Counted from the first letter of the stretch, positions 26,956 to 36,454 are shown. The stretch: 64,000 bases of DNA from Risungbinella massiliensis (GCF_000942395.1 NZ_LN812102.1:1214816-1278815); one strand, 5' to 3'. Numbers and translations: made by a program. Notes: a model not told the origin generated them from the letters alone.

Positions 26956-27804
26956 TTACAAACGATGGCTCACTCGATAATCGACTCCTTTTCCCCTTAC
27001 AAAGTAATCTTTTGCCATACTATAAAGTCGTGAATAAGCAGCATCTCCTAATTTCTCAGATAAGGTCAAATCATCCTCATTGGAGGAAAAAATGATTGGC
27101 TTTCTTGCTTTATATCGGTCATTTATGATCCAGTAATATAATTCTTCCTTTGTTTCAGTATGTTTGCTTTTCCCAAGATCATCCCAGATCAAGATAGGTG
27201 CTTCGGTTACAGCTCCTAACAGGCGATAGAACTCCGTTCCTCCGTCACTAATCCGCTTAGCTTGGGCTAGATCATGCATAAAGGTTACATCCGAGATACA
27301 AAGTACAGCATGACCTTTATGCAGAAGATGCTTTGCCATCGCCATCTGGAGGTGGGTTTTCCCTAATCCAAAGCTGTTATATTTCTCGGTCATTTCAGCT
27401 CTCTGTGTGAGGTCTGGAAGACGCTTGATTTGCGTCTCCCCTACTTCTGCAATAAATCCTAGGCTGTTCTGAGTTGATCCCTGAATCTGTGGAAAATTCC
27501 GAAGATAATGGATCGCTGTCTCTTTTAACCTTTTTTGAATCTGGGAAATCACTTGGTAGTTTTCAAACTTTGCTTCCGTAAACTCCTCTGGTATTAAAGC
27601 GTTTTTTAATCTACGTTGGAGTCGATTCTTCTCTGCACATGAGCAGGGAATGGCTTGCCAGTTATGTTTCGGATCTACAATCCACTCGTTATCTTGGCAT
27701 AGGGAGCATTTATATCTCGGTGCGTCTTGCATACTTTCCAATCTGGAAGACGACTCCCGTTTGCGCTGTTGGATGCGCTCGGTAATCTGCTGAACGAGTA
27801 GCAT
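26956..27804 (-). CDS. phage DnaC-like helicase loader with an insertion at the P-loop
   Basis: 282 residues; AAGGAGGG seven bases before the ATG. An N-terminal zinc ribbon (CSLC...CSC) is followed by the AAA+ core. Around residues 115-150 the P-loop reads LGFIAEVG, then about 24 unusual residues, then SFGLGKTHLQMA, as if a segment had been inserted between the V-G and the L-G-K-T of a normal loop. Walker B is LIWDDLGK and sensor 1 IIFSSNED. It loads the replicative helicase. The insertion may impair ATP binding. Confidence 0.8.
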   Translation of the reverse strand: MLLVQQITERIQQRKRESSSRLESMQDAPRYKCSLCQDNEWIVDPKHNWQAIPCSCAEKNRLQRRLKNALIPEEFTEAKFENYQVISQIQKRLKETAIHYLRNFPQIQGSTQNSLGFIAEVGETQIKRLPDLTQRAEMTEKYNSFGLGKTHLQMAMAKHLLHKGHAVLCISDVTFMHDLAQAKRISDGGTEFYRLLGAVTEAPILIWDDLGKSKHTETKEELYYWIINDRYKARKPIIFSSNEDDLTLSEKLGDAAYSRLYSMAKDYFVRGKGVDYRVSHRL

Positions 27805-28555
27805 TGGGTTTCCCTCCTTGGTAGTTCATCCACTCTTCGATCTTGCTTCCATCTCGGCAAATAAAGGGGATATCCGCATAAAACTTATGATTCTCGTTTT
27901 GCCCACAGTGGAAAGGAGAACGGCGGATATTCGTAATCGCTAGGTTGATATCCTCTATGGTATACCCCTCTTTCAAGCGAGTGAGGATCGCTTTCTCCCG
28001 TTTAGGAGTAAGGGTTAGTTTTCTTGGGAAGTAGTCTTTAAAAGTCTCCACATAGTGATCCCAGATTGTTTGTACTTGCTTCGAAAAAGGAGAAGAGGAT
28101 TTTTTGCTTTGTTTTTTGTTTTCTGTTTCGTTTGGTATCGTTTTGTTTTGTTTATATAATGTGCTACTGTTACGCTCCTTCTTCGTCTCCTCTGACGCTC
28201 CTACTGTGTCTACTCCCTTGTCTCCTAGTGCATCTACTACTGTGTCTCCTTGTGCGTCTACTTTCTGACAGTCAGAGTAAAAGGAAATCATTTTATAGGT
28301 ACCTGCTTGGTTGGACTTTCCTTTTTGGTAATGAATTAATCCCATCTGGATCAGTGCATTTCGGGCTTTGTCTAATCCTGGTCGAGATAATCCAGTCATT
28401 AGTTGGAGCGTTGGATTCGGTACTTGGAACGAGTCTTTCCAGTTGGTCTTGTTGTTAATGGACATCAAGGAATACCATAAAGCAATCTGCCCTGTCGAAG
28501 GACTGTTCATCAACACCCAATCATGAAACGCATTCAACTCTTTAATGTAGTTCAC
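27710..28555 (-). CDS. phage replication initiation protein (DnaD-like)
   Basis: About 281 residues from a GTG with GGGGGAG five bases upstream; the longer frame upstream lacks a site. A winged-helix region (FQVPNPTLQLMTGLSRPGLDKARNALIQMGLIHY) is followed by a polar linker and a DnaD-like C-terminus (ILTRLKEGYTIEDINLAITNI...FICRDGSKIEEWMN). It recruits the helicase/loader to the phage origin. The last 95 bp overlap dnaC, and the tail after NYQGG looks unrelated to the family, so its original stop may have been lost. Confidence 0.75.
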   Translation of the reverse strand: MNYIKELNAFHDWVLMNSPSTGQIALWYSLMSINNKTNWKDSFQVPNPTLQLMTGLSRPGLDKARNALIQMGLIHYQKGKSNQAGTYKMISFYSDCQKVDAQGDTVVDALGDKGVDTVGASEETKKERNSSTLYKQNKTIPNETENKKQSKKSSSPFSKQVQTIWDHYVETFKDYFPRKLTLTPKREKAILTRLKEGYTIEDINLAITNIRRSPFHCGQNENHKFYADIPFICRDGSKIEEWMNYQGGKPNATRSADYRAHPTAQTGVVFQIGKYARRTEI

Positions 28556-28629
28556 TGGGGCTCCCCCTAAATCGTTTCTATATAAGGAGAGGCATCCGCC
28601 TCTCCTATTTCTCAAGGTACATTCAAGTT

Positions 28630-28833
28630 CTATTTCTTTATTTTGGTTCGTGCTTTTTCTAGCGTTCCTTCCATATATCCGATCACTTGGTTTATCGACT
28701 GTGCCGTTTCGTAGACCGGCCATCCGAGCTGTACAACTTGCTTAATCTGTAGCATGTAATATTCCATGTCATCTAAATGCTGCTCCAACGTTTCTTCATC
28801 TATATAAGGGAGATGTTTATAGTTTAGTGCCAT
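28630..28833 (-). CDS. small phage protein of unknown function
   Basis: 67 residues, helical and acidic then basic (LPYIDEETLEQHLDDMEYYMLQIKQ), no motif recognised. It sits directly after the recombination pseudogene (one base apart) in the early operon. No site decides between possible starts. Confidence 0.5.
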   Translation of the reverse strand: MALNYKHLPYIDEETLEQHLDDMEYYMLQIKQVVQLGWPVYETAQSINQVIGYMEGTLEKARTKIKK

Positions 28834-29693
28834 CTATAGCCACCCCAATTCTTCGATCTCTGGATCTATTAGATAGTCTAGGGAATCATTCTCTATTACT
28901 TGAACATGATCCTGATTCCCTGATGCTACTGTTTGGATCATGTTCATTAGTTCTGTTTGTTCCGCTTGGTTGAGTAGTGTGATGAGGTCGCTGGCTTCTT
29001 GCTTGGTAAGATCTTGGGTACTCTCCTTTTTGGTATGGAAGAAGACGATTTGTTTTACCTGTTCCTTGGATAAACCTTTTTCCTTTCCAGCTGCAAAGAT
29101 TGCTTTCCGTTGGTTTTGGGTAGCTTGTCCTACCATCGGATAGCCCGTCTGTGTTGTAGAGGAAGTTTGTTTTTCTGGATAGGAATTATCTAATCCTGTA
29201 TGGTTTATCTCTTCTGCACTCACTTCTCCAAATCCAACCAAGTCTAGGATCGCTCGATTCTTGGCTCTGGTAATGGCATGTGCTCGGATATTATGGATGG
29301 TTCTCAGTTGCTTCTCTTTTCTTGGATCTTTCGCCGTCTTTTCTTCAAAAGAGCAAGCTCCATCTCCATCTTGATAAGCTCCTGTTCCCAGATGAATCGC
29401 TCTAGCTTTCGCGATCCAAGCGATGATGGTTCCATCTCCATCTCGTAGCGTTCATCTTGCATGATCGCACAGGATACGTTAAAAAACCGTTGTACTTTGC
29501 GAACAAAACTTTTCTTCGGATGGTGTTTGTCCCCGATCTTCTGGAAGTCTTCAGGTGATCCGATTCTCTCTTTCAGTTCTTGATATATCTGGAACTGTTC
29601 GATGGTTTGTTCAATCGATCCAGCAGGGGTAATCATTCCGGTAGATACGACTACTTCAGTTTGATCCGCTATTTGTAATGGGTAGGTATTCAA
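28834..29693 (-). pseudogene. phage recombination/ssDNA-type gene split by a frameshift
   Basis: Two overlapping frames make one protein. The first (129 codons from 29693) gives the N-terminus with KKSFVRKVQRFFNVSCAIMQDERYE. A second frame from about 29440 continues DGDGTIIAWIAKARAIHLG, then GDGACSFEE, then HNIRAHAITRAKNRAILDLVG and FGEVSAEE, the C-terminal pattern of a well-known phage early protein family. The span of 860 bp is one base short of a whole number of codons, and the switch lies in the repeat-like TCCATCTCCATCTCG at 29431-29445. The family is associated with recombination functions; the exact class is uncertain. Confidence 0.75.
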
Positions 29694-29862
29694 TTTTTTC
29701 TCTCCTTATTTGCATATAGATCACTGCTCGTGTTATCCTATATGCATCTGAAATTTATTGACTTGCTCGCTTTCTCCCAAAAGCGGGCTTTTATTATATC
29801 CAGTATCACCTCCTCAAAAATGCTTGTCCAACCAGGTCTGGTCCATATGCCAGACCAAGATC

Positions 29863-30075
29863 CTACTGCGAATGATCATTACTTAACATCTCTTTTCTCA
29901 CCCATGTACGACTTCCAGATATAAGGGCACTATTCATTATCGTTCTGGTATACATTGCGTTATCTGTTTTATCTTGTGAGAAGTATGGAGAGAAGGCTTC
30001 CTGAAATGCTTGAAGAATATTTTTTGTGCCGTATATTTCTTTTCCTAATCTGAGTCGAGTTTTCTTCAAGTTCAT
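29863..30075 (-). CDS. small phage early protein
   Basis: About 70 residues, start ATG with AAGGA seven bases upstream. Basic N-terminus (MNLKKTRLRLGKEIYGTK), no recognised domain. First leftward gene after the Cro-like gene. Function unknown. Confidence 0.5.
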   Translation of the reverse strand: MNLKKTRLRLGKEIYGTKNILQAFQEAFSPYFSQDKTDNAMYTRTIMNSALISGSRTWVRKEMLSNDHSQ

Positions 30076-30129
30076 CACCTCTATCCTTCAAGCTATGCAA
30101 GAAGTCCTATGATACGAGCCTAAAAGTTA

Positions 30130-30357
30130 TTATATGATACAAAATGTATCAAAATTGACCTCAAAAAGATCCGGAAATAGCTCCCGTTCCGAAACTCCAT
30201 ATAAACCTTCAAACTTTAACATTGTTCTTCTTCCAGGATTCGAATCACCTCGCTCTATTTTTCGAACAAAAACTTCGGAAATACCTAGTAATTCTGCGAC
30301 TTCTCTTTGTGTTAAATTGTGATTCATTCTTTGTGTAATAAGATTTTTCCGAAGCAC
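30130..30357 (-). CDS. Cro/antirepressor-like XRE HTH protein
   Basis: About 75 residues from a GTG with GAGGTGGGA upstream; a TTG eight codons earlier would also be in frame. The HTH is at NLTQREVAELLGISEVFVRKIERGDSNPG. It is leftward, divergent from the CI-like gene at 30562, as expected for the lytic side of a lysogeny switch. The last codons overlap a GATACA...TGTATC palindrome. Confidence 0.8.
   Translation of the reverse strand: MLRKNLITQRMNHNLTQREVAELLGISEVFVRKIERGDSNPGRRTMLKFEGLYGVSERELFPDLFEVNFDTFCII
30136..30150. promoter_or_regulatory. operator-like palindrome at the end of the cro-like gene
   Basis: GATACA-AAA-TGTATC, the same half-site as in the switch region 30375-30473. It may be an additional repressor site downstream of the cro-like gene. 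Confidence 0.45.
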
Positions 30358-30374
30358 TTTCTCCCACCTCTTTT

Positions 30375-30473
30375 GATACAATTATTATCAATATAATAAT
30401 CGATGGGATCTAAATCATCAACCTATTTCTGATACAAATTTTATTAAAGTTGTCTTTAGATAAAATTTGTATC
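30375..30473. promoter_or_regulatory. lysogeny switch operators
   Basis: Between the divergent repressor genes. GATACAAATTTTAT (30431-30444) and ATAAAATTTGTATC (30460-30473) are a perfect 14-bp inverted repeat 15 bp apart. A further GATACA is at 30375-30380. The shared half-site GATACA/TGTATC is probably bound by one or both XRE proteins. Confidence 0.6.
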
Positions 30474-30561
30474 TATAATAATAAATTGAATGATATCATG
30501 GATATCTATGATGACGCCTATATTGATATCAAAAAAGAATCATTAAAGGGGAATATAACCC

Positions 30562-30963
30562 ATGTTGGGAAAAAGGCTAAAAGAGCTTAGAGGAAAAAGA
30601 ACTCAAGAGGAAGTTGCCAATGACCTCGGTATTCTCCGAGCAAGATATTCTCATTATGAGAACGGCAGAAGCGAACCAGATAATGAAACATTACAGCGTA
30701 TGGCAAATTACTACCATGTAACCGTTGATTATCTTCTTGGAAAAAGTAACGATAAACATAATCACCTAGATCAGTATATTAAAGAAAAAATAGAAGCTAT
30801 CCCTGATTTAAGTAAACCTCATGATCAAGAGATAGCCATGGAAAAAATACTGGAACTTTTAAAGTCAAAAAGACCCACCCTAAACGGAGAGCCAATATCA
30901 GAAGATCAAAGAAAACTCTTCATTGCCCAGTTTGAAGCAGTTTTAAATGCATTTAAAAAGTAG
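30562..30963 (+). CDS. CI-like phage repressor (XRE family)
   Basis: 133 residues. HTH at about 7-60 ([56 protein letters not shown]), followed by a helical tail without a LexA-type peptidase domain, so induction must differ from RecA-driven autocleavage. AAAGGGG precedes the ATG. It would keep the (now defective) prophage silent through the GATACA operators. Confidence 0.85.
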   Translation: MLGKRLKELRGKRTQEEVANDLGILRARYSHYENGRSEPDNETLQRMANYYHVTVDYLLGKSNDKHNHLDQYIKEKIEAIPDLSKPHDQEIAMEKILELLKSKRPTLNGEPISEDQRKLFIAQFEAVLNAFKK

Positions 30964-31161
30964 CTTATGTACTAGATCAGACAACTCAATAGATCTTTCC
31001 AACTTGTATAAATCTGAAACTTTAAACACTAAATACAATAAATAGACTTCATCTGGTTCAATGTTGTTATAATCAGCTACTTTTTGCTCCAACTTGTTTA
31101 AGTACATTTGAATGTCGCCAATCTCTGCAATATTGAGAGGTTTATTTTCTAACTGCTTCAT
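30943..31161 (-). CDS. small hypothetical protein beside the repressor
   Basis: About 72 residues from an ATG with GGAGG five bases upstream. Helical, mixed charge ([23 protein letters not shown]), no family recognised. Convergent with the CI-like gene, overlapping its 3' end by 21 bp. Could be an anti-repressor or a superinfection gene carried by the prophage. Confidence 0.5.
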   Translation of the reverse strand: MKQLENKPLNIAEIGDIQMYLNKLEQKVADYNNIEPDEVYLLYLVFKVSDLYKLERSIELSDLVHKLLFKCI

Positions 31162-31399
31162 AAGTACCTCCAAAAGTACATTGAAGGATTGCGCAATAAC
31201 CGAAACGTTTGTTCGCTTTTTTGATTATAGCACATTTGATTGTTAGACCTCATTAAAAATAAAAGGTAATAAAATACAAATGACCTCTACATTTGTGGTA
31301 GAGGTCACATTTAGTTCTATTGAAGTAAATAGCTCCGTTAAACAAAATAGCTTCTCATCAATTCCTTTCCTACAATACACTTTAATCTATAGGTGCTAA

Positions 31400-34300
31400 T
31401 TATTCAAAACGCTCATTACTATCCTTCTCTCTTTCCAATTCTTGCTTACGCATGGAAGAGATTTCATTTTCAAATTCTTTTTCTACCTTTCTTGCCCAAT
31501 GTGTAACATTAGAATCTTCATGTTTTTTTAAGTCTGATATCAATCTTAAACGTGTTTTCATAATCTCAGCTCGTGAGCTTCCCCATGTAGTTGGTTTAAA
31601 ATTTGACTTAAATTCCTCTAAGATTGCAATCGGATCAAATGAATTAGTAGTTATTCTTGATGCTAGCGAAGTCCATTCCAACATATTTCCATTCTCACTT
31701 TTTTGAAAAGGAATGATAGCAGAAGCTACACTAAGGTATCTAGTTTTTGGATTTGTATTACACCAATTAATAACTAGGTCATCGTCTATATGAGTTATCG
31801 GGTTGAAATCATCCCTTATATTCCTCCAAGTAATACGATCTACCCGGGAATTTTGCTTTATATCTTCTCCCAAAAAAACATCAAGAAAAACACATGGTTG
31901 CGTTGTTGCAAGAGCCTTCAAAACATGATCGTATCCCGTAAAATATATATGAGATTTTACACATGCTTGAAAAAGATTATTACATAAGAATCTTGAATTC
32001 TCTTGGGCTGATTCATTAGCAAAGCAATGGTTAATAATTAAAGCTAAGTGGTGATCTTCCCTACTACTTTTTTTGGTAAATTGAAATTTTAAAAGCAATT
32101 CTTGTCCGATAGAAATGATATCATCACTTAATACATTCTCTTTTGCGTGAATCCTCCTTGACAAAATCTCGATTGCTACCTCTATCCCTTCCTGATTAGA
32201 AGCCATTAACCTTAGTAGTTCACACAGGGTTCGATCATTTATTGTTAAATACGCTAATCTCCAATAAGTCCATAAAGGTGCTAGTCCAAGTTCAAGAGAA
32301 TTTTTAAGCCTTTCTACACCCTGGATGGTTATTTCCACACTAGTTTGTAAATATGGAAATAACCTAGCTAAAACTGTATCAGTAACCGCCTCGTTGAGAA
32401 ATTTATCTAATAATTGTGGATCTATTTCTGAAATAGCATTGAGAAATCCACAAATCACCTGATAATTTCGATCTGATTCTTCTAGAAGATATAATTGTTC
32501 TCGAAAATCCTTCCACACTTTTTCAGGATTTTCACATCCATCTGCTAAACCTTGACCAAAATTAAACAACCTACTACCATTACTCCTTAAAATATCTGAT
32601 AATAGTTCCTTAAAAGCATCGTTGTTTAATGCAACTTCACTTCCTAAAGATCTAATAATGCTTTCTACTGTATCCTCTCCTTGATTTTCAATGGCATCAA
32701 CTAAATCTAAAGCACTAGAACTCTCTGATTGAATAAAGAGTTTTGCCCGTTCAATTAAAGTTGTTGGTTTAAGTATCGTATCTAGGTCATTCAAACGTTT
32801 AATCAGGTCAGGGGTCATTTTCTCAACATCGAATCTTTTGGTGTTTCTTACAGCTAACCATCCTTTCCTCCAACCACCTTTATTCGAAAATTTCTTTGCG
32901 GCTACTTCTAATTCATCATACATACCTATAGTCCATAACTCTTTAAAATTCTCCGCCAAGAGATCTTTTGCTTTAGACGATACAGGGTGATCAGAAATTC
33001 CAAGATTTACAGTATAATTGATAAATAATTTAAACCATTTTTGGATCTCTTCTTTAGTCGCTGGCGAATAGCCATAGTCTCTAGAGCGAGCACCAAATTC
33101 AAATTCATAATGCGATGTAAAATGCATCGATTCTAAAGCGGCTTCTAGTAAAGAAATACCTAGAGCTTTTTTATCCTCACAGTCCGATCCTAGTAGACCC
33201 GTAATGATCCCTAGTCTCTGTTCAGGAGTAGCATGTGTGCCTGATAAATATATATAGAAAAGCGATTTTAACATATCTCTTATTGAATCATTATTTTCAT
33301 CAGAACTCTCTGAAAGTGCAAAGTTACAAAGCAGTTCAACAGATCTCTCAAACAGATTTATATCATACGCTAGAGATCGAAGAAGCCTTGTAAAATACAA
33401 ATAGTGAACATTTTCGCGTGTGAAAAACCTTTGATTCTCTTCCTTTGTAGATACTCTTTCAATAGTAGAGAGTGTTAATTCTGGATCTATAGGAGCGACA
33501 TTCATAAGTAGGTTAATACCAAGTTCATTTAAGTTGCTTACATCTCCTAATAAACCATTCTCTGAAAGCCATCTATTAGAAATTATTTTTGCTTCTTCAG
33601 TTTCGTGTAGAAAGCTTAAACGTCTAGAAAATGATTTTAGCATCCTTTCTGAGCCCTCTCTTTCAAACACATTATATAAATTATCTAATGGAATGTTTTC
33701 AAGAGCACTCTTTGCAAGCCTATTAGCAACCGCATGAGGTAATACTGCTCTCCATATATTCCTTTGCTGAATAAGATCCCTTCTCTTTAATTTCGCTATG
33801 TTTCTATAGGTTTCATTAACGCTCATGTTAATTAAAGAACTAAGAAGTTCTAACTCATCACCATTAATCTCTCCATTAAATGAATACACAAGTGAACAGA
33901 CTTCCCCAGTTTTCAATAGAGAGTCGTCTTCTCTTTGGTTCTGGTAAAACAATCGACTAAACAGTTCACTGTCACTTAAATTAGCTAGATTATCACCTTT
34001 TTTAATGGTATTCGCTAAAGCAATAGCAATCCGAGCGTTGCCTCCCGAAAATTCAGCAATGGTACGGGCATTTACTTCGCTTACATGTCTAAATCGAGAA
34101 CATATAACATTTACAATTAACTCCTTAGAAGCTGGTTCTAAACAAAACACTTCAGTTTCCTCAGGTTGATCTTCTTGTACATCATACTCAACTGTAATTA
34201 AACTAACTAAACTACCTGATTTTGAACAAACAGAAGTTAAACGACGATGTAATTCAGGAGAGCAGTTATCAATAACAAGAATAGCTGGTTTTTGTAGAGC

Positions 34301-35167
34301 AATTAATCTTTCTGCAAAGTTAAGAGGGTCTGGATTAGGACTGTCACTAATATCAGAATAAAACACTTGAGATTGGTTTAATGGTCTTTCACCAATTCGT
34401 TCATCAAATAGGGCTTGCACTAGTCTAGTTTTCCCCACACCCGATAGCCCTACTAAGCGAACAGAAGATCGTGGACAACAAAGGATAGTTCGAATTTCAT
34501 TAATACCATCTACAGCGGAAAAACCACCTTCCCCGTGGTTTGCTCTATTGTGAAGTCTTATATGCTCATCTAAATAGTACTCTTCTCCGATACCTTGTGG
34601 ACACCGTGCCCAATTTCCGTATGCACTCCATCCTTGGATTGGTCGTCCTATTTTATCCCGTACCCAAAGGATTATAGATGGATGACTTCGAACCCATCCT
34701 GCAATTCTCTCTCGATCGTAGAAATCGACTTTAAGATCAGAAGCACTTGGGTAATCAGTCAATGCTTCTACCATCGCATTTTTTCGATCAGCAAGAGCAG
34801 AATCAGCAGTTGAACCTTGACTACTGACAATGATATACGCTCCTTTGGCATCAATTAAATCTTTAATAACCTTTCTTAGATCACCATTTGGTCGCATTTC
34901 CTTCAATATATCGCCACGTGGCATATCAGGTTTTTTTACTTGAAAGCCCGTTTTCGACCTTGGAATAAAGCTATCTTCATGTATAGAAGTTGTAAGCTCA
35001 ACACGAACATCAATGCCTCCGTCTTTGGCATTTTGATGACCTCCCCATGTAACACCAGCCGTAGGTATTCCATTAGCACGAAGATCAGCTTCACAAAGAA
35101 GACCAACAAGAGATCTTAATTCACTATCACTAAGTTCGTTAATATCATTTCCTGTAATTTCAATCAT
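31400..35167 (-). CDS. REase-STAND NTPase, probable antiphage defence protein
   Basis: 1255 residues. N-terminus (1-190): a PD-(D/E)XK-type nuclease with GGIDVRVEL and, some 20 residues later, GFQVKK, like Mrr-type effectors. Then a P-loop NTPase: Walker A RLVGLSGVGKTRLVQAL (about 240), Walker B AILVIDNC, sensor-like SLITVEYD, and a winged-helix region. From about 480 to the end run helical repeats with no clear motif. This nuclease-NTPase-repeat order is that of Avs-like STAND sensors, which detect phage proteins and switch on an effector, but it is shorter than the best-known Avs proteins. It is a lone leftward gene beside the prophage repressor region. Confidence 0.75.
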   Translation of the reverse strand: MIEITGNDINELSDSELRSLVGLLCEADLRANGIPTAGVTWGGHQNAKDGGIDVRVELTTSIHEDSFIPRSKTGFQVKKPDMPRGDILKEMRPNGDLRKVIKDLIDAKGAYIIVSSQGSTADSALADRKNAMVEALTDYPSASDLKVDFYDRERIAGWVRSHPSIILWVRDKIGRPIQGWSAYGNWARCPQGIGEEYYLDEHIRLHNRANHGEGGFSAVDGINEIRTILCCPRSSVRLVGLSGVGKTRLVQALFDERIGERPLNQSQVFYSDISDSPNPDPLNFAERLIALQKPAILVIDNCSPELHRRLTSVCSKSGSLVSLITVEYDVQEDQPEETEVFCLEPASKELIVNVICSRFRHVSEVNARTIAEFSGGNARIAIALANTIKKGDNLANLSDSELFSRLFYQNQREDDSLLKTGEVCSLVYSFNGEINGDELELLSSLINMSVNETYRNIAKLKRRDLIQQRNIWRAVLPHAVANRLAKSALENIPLDNLYNVFEREGSERMLKSFSRRLSFLHETEEAKIISNRWLSENGLLGDVSNLNELGINLLMNVAPIDPELTLSTIERVSTKEENQRFFTRENVHYLYFTRLLRSLAYDINLFERSVELLCNFALSESSDENNDSIRDMLKSLFYIYLSGTHATPEQRLGIITGLLGSDCEDKKALGISLLEAALESMHFTSHYEFEFGARSRDYGYSPATKEEIQKWFKLFINYTVNLGISDHPVSSKAKDLLAENFKELWTIGMYDELEVAAKKFSNKGGWRKGWLAVRNTKRFDVEKMTPDLIKRLNDLDTILKPTTLIERAKLFIQSESSSALDLVDAIENQGEDTVESIIRSLGSEVALNNDAFKELLSDILRSNGSRLFNFGQGLADGCENPEKVWKDFREQLYLLEESDRNYQVICGFLNAISEIDPQLLDKFLNEAVTDTVLARLFPYLQTSVEITIQGVERLKNSLELGLAPLWTYWRLAYLTINDRTLCELLRLMASNQEGIEVAIEILSRRIHAKENVLSDDIISIGQELLLKFQFTKKSSREDHHLALIINHCFANESAQENSRFLCNNLFQACVKSHIYFTGYDHVLKALATTQPCVFLDVFLGEDIKQNSRVDRITWRNIRDDFNPITHIDDDLVINWCNTNPKTRYLSVASAIIPFQKSENGNMLEWTSLASRITTNSFDPIAILEEFKSNFKPTTWGSSRAEIMKTRLRLISDLKKHEDSNVTHWARKVEKEFENEISSMRKQELEREKDSNERFE

Positions 35168-35283
35168 GATGATCCAATAACCCCCTTTTATTTAATAATC
35201 AAAAATAACCTATCCCTGAAATCGTAGGAAGTAGGCTATATTTAGGTAAATATTTTGATTTTATTTTAATAAATTGCGAACTA

Positions 35284-35466
35284 TCAGTACAGTAGTGATT
35301 TAGGTTTGCAATTGGTACGCATCACGTTACTAATATGGTTACGGACGGTTTTCTCGCTGATAAATAGTTGTTGAGCAATGTCTTTGGTAGTTTTATCTTG
35401 AACTAGTAGTTCAAAAACTTCCCGCTCTCGATTGGTCAACAAGGGTTTGCCTTTATGAGTACTCAA
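35284..35466 (-). pseudogene. gerE: truncated GerE-like LuxR regulator
   Basis: 60 residues from a TTG with an AGGGTGG site. KPLLTNREREVFELLVQDKTTKDIAQQLFISEKTVRNHISNVM is almost the GerE DNA-binding domain of Bacillus (about 74 residues), but the sequence then changes to RTNCKPKSLLY and stops. The recognition helix is present; the last 15-20 residues, which complete the dimerisation helix, are not. The break lies right beside the STAND gene, so an insertion or deletion at this edge may have removed it. A functional gerE elsewhere is expected in a spore former. Confidence 0.7.
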
Positions 35467-35770
35467 TTTCTTGCCACCCTTCTTTGCAAGAGCAGTGAGA
35501 ACGCGAGGGCCAGGGATTCAGTTTCACCTTATCCTATGAGGTTCATGGGTTTTCGGTGAGGGGGCAGGGTAAAATTAGGCAGGTTTGCGTTCACTTGAGT
35601 GACTGAATTATCGTATGCACTCAGCAATGGGAAAGTGAGAGACAAGAAACCCCTTGAAATTATGCAATAAACGTAGAATTTTATTTAAAATCACTATTGC
35701 GAAATAGGACATGTTTCATGATAATAGGAGAAAATATTTATTTCGTAACCAGAAAGAAGATGAAGACTAG
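35467..35770. other. gap, nothing recognised
   Basis: About 300 bases between the gerE remnant and the YczE-like gene, without an ORF or hairpin that I can support. It should hold the promoter of the rightward membrane-protein gene. Confidence 0.35.
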
Positions 35771-36430
35771 ATGAATGCTCTACGGAACCATTTCTGGAGA
35801 AGTCTCTTTTTTATTGGTGGTTTATGGATTTGCTCAACAGCGATTGTCATCTCTGTCAAAGCCGATTTTGGTGTACCTTCTTGGGATGTCCTGCATATTG
35901 GGCTAACAAACTATACTCCACTAACAGCTGGTACTTGGAATATCATACTTGGAATTCTGATCGTACTTTCCACTTGCCTCTATAGTCGCCGTTTACCGAA
36001 ATGGGGCACTTTACTTAACATGATCTTAATTGGCGTATTTTTTGATCTCATTACCTTTTTAGACTTCATACCAGATCCTCCCAACTTAGCTATGAAGGGA
36101 GTTTGGTTCCTCTTCTCGATTGTTCTCCTTGCCTTGGGGAATACAATGTATATAGTAGCTCAATATGGTGCTGGTCCTAGAGATGGCTTGATGCTGATCC
36201 TAACTGAACGGACTGGTGCCTCTATTCGGAAAGTACGTACTTACATCGAGATTAGTGCTGTCGTCCTTGGGGCTTTGTTGGGAGGTCCAGTCCATATCGG
36301 AACAATACTTTTCTCTTTTACCATCGGACCGATTATTCAATTTTTCTTGCCCAGATGCGAAAAGGTATTAGATTCTCTTCTAGTAGCGAAAGAAAAACAA
36401 CCATCTGCCCCCCGAACGAAAATTGCATAG
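35771..36430 (+). CDS. YczE/YitT-like integral membrane protein
   Basis: 219 residues, five hydrophobic segments (for example LFFIGGLWICSTAIVISV, NIILGILIVLSTCLY, MILIGVFFDLITFL, VWFLFSIVLLALGNTMYIV, AVVLGALLGGPV). The motif FGVPSWDVLHIGLTNYT and YGAGPRDGLM are typical of YczE family proteins. In Bacillus a YczE homologue is needed for surfactin synthesis, but the general role of the family is unknown. Single gene followed by a terminator. Confidence 0.8.
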   Translation: MNALRNHFWRSLFFIGGLWICSTAIVISVKADFGVPSWDVLHIGLTNYTPLTAGTWNIILGILIVLSTCLYSRRLPKWGTLLNMILIGVFFDLITFLDFIPDPPNLAMKGVWFLFSIVLLALGNTMYIVAQYGAGPRDGLMLILTERTGASIRKVRTYIEISAVVLGALLGGPVHIGTILFSFTIGPIIQFFLPRCEKVLDSLLVAKEKQPSAPRTKIA

Positions 36431-36454
36431 TTGAACTCATATTTTATTTTTATA

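Noticed and set aside
28066-28458. 130-codon Cys/Leu-rich plus-strand frame
   Set aside because: Antisense to the phage replication gene; the membrane-like composition reflects the Ser/Thr-rich linker read backwards.
36084-36110. P-D-P-P-N in the YczE-like protein as a further DPPD unit
   Set aside because: It is a loop inside a membrane protein, not in a micro-gene and not near an HTH-TPR regulator.
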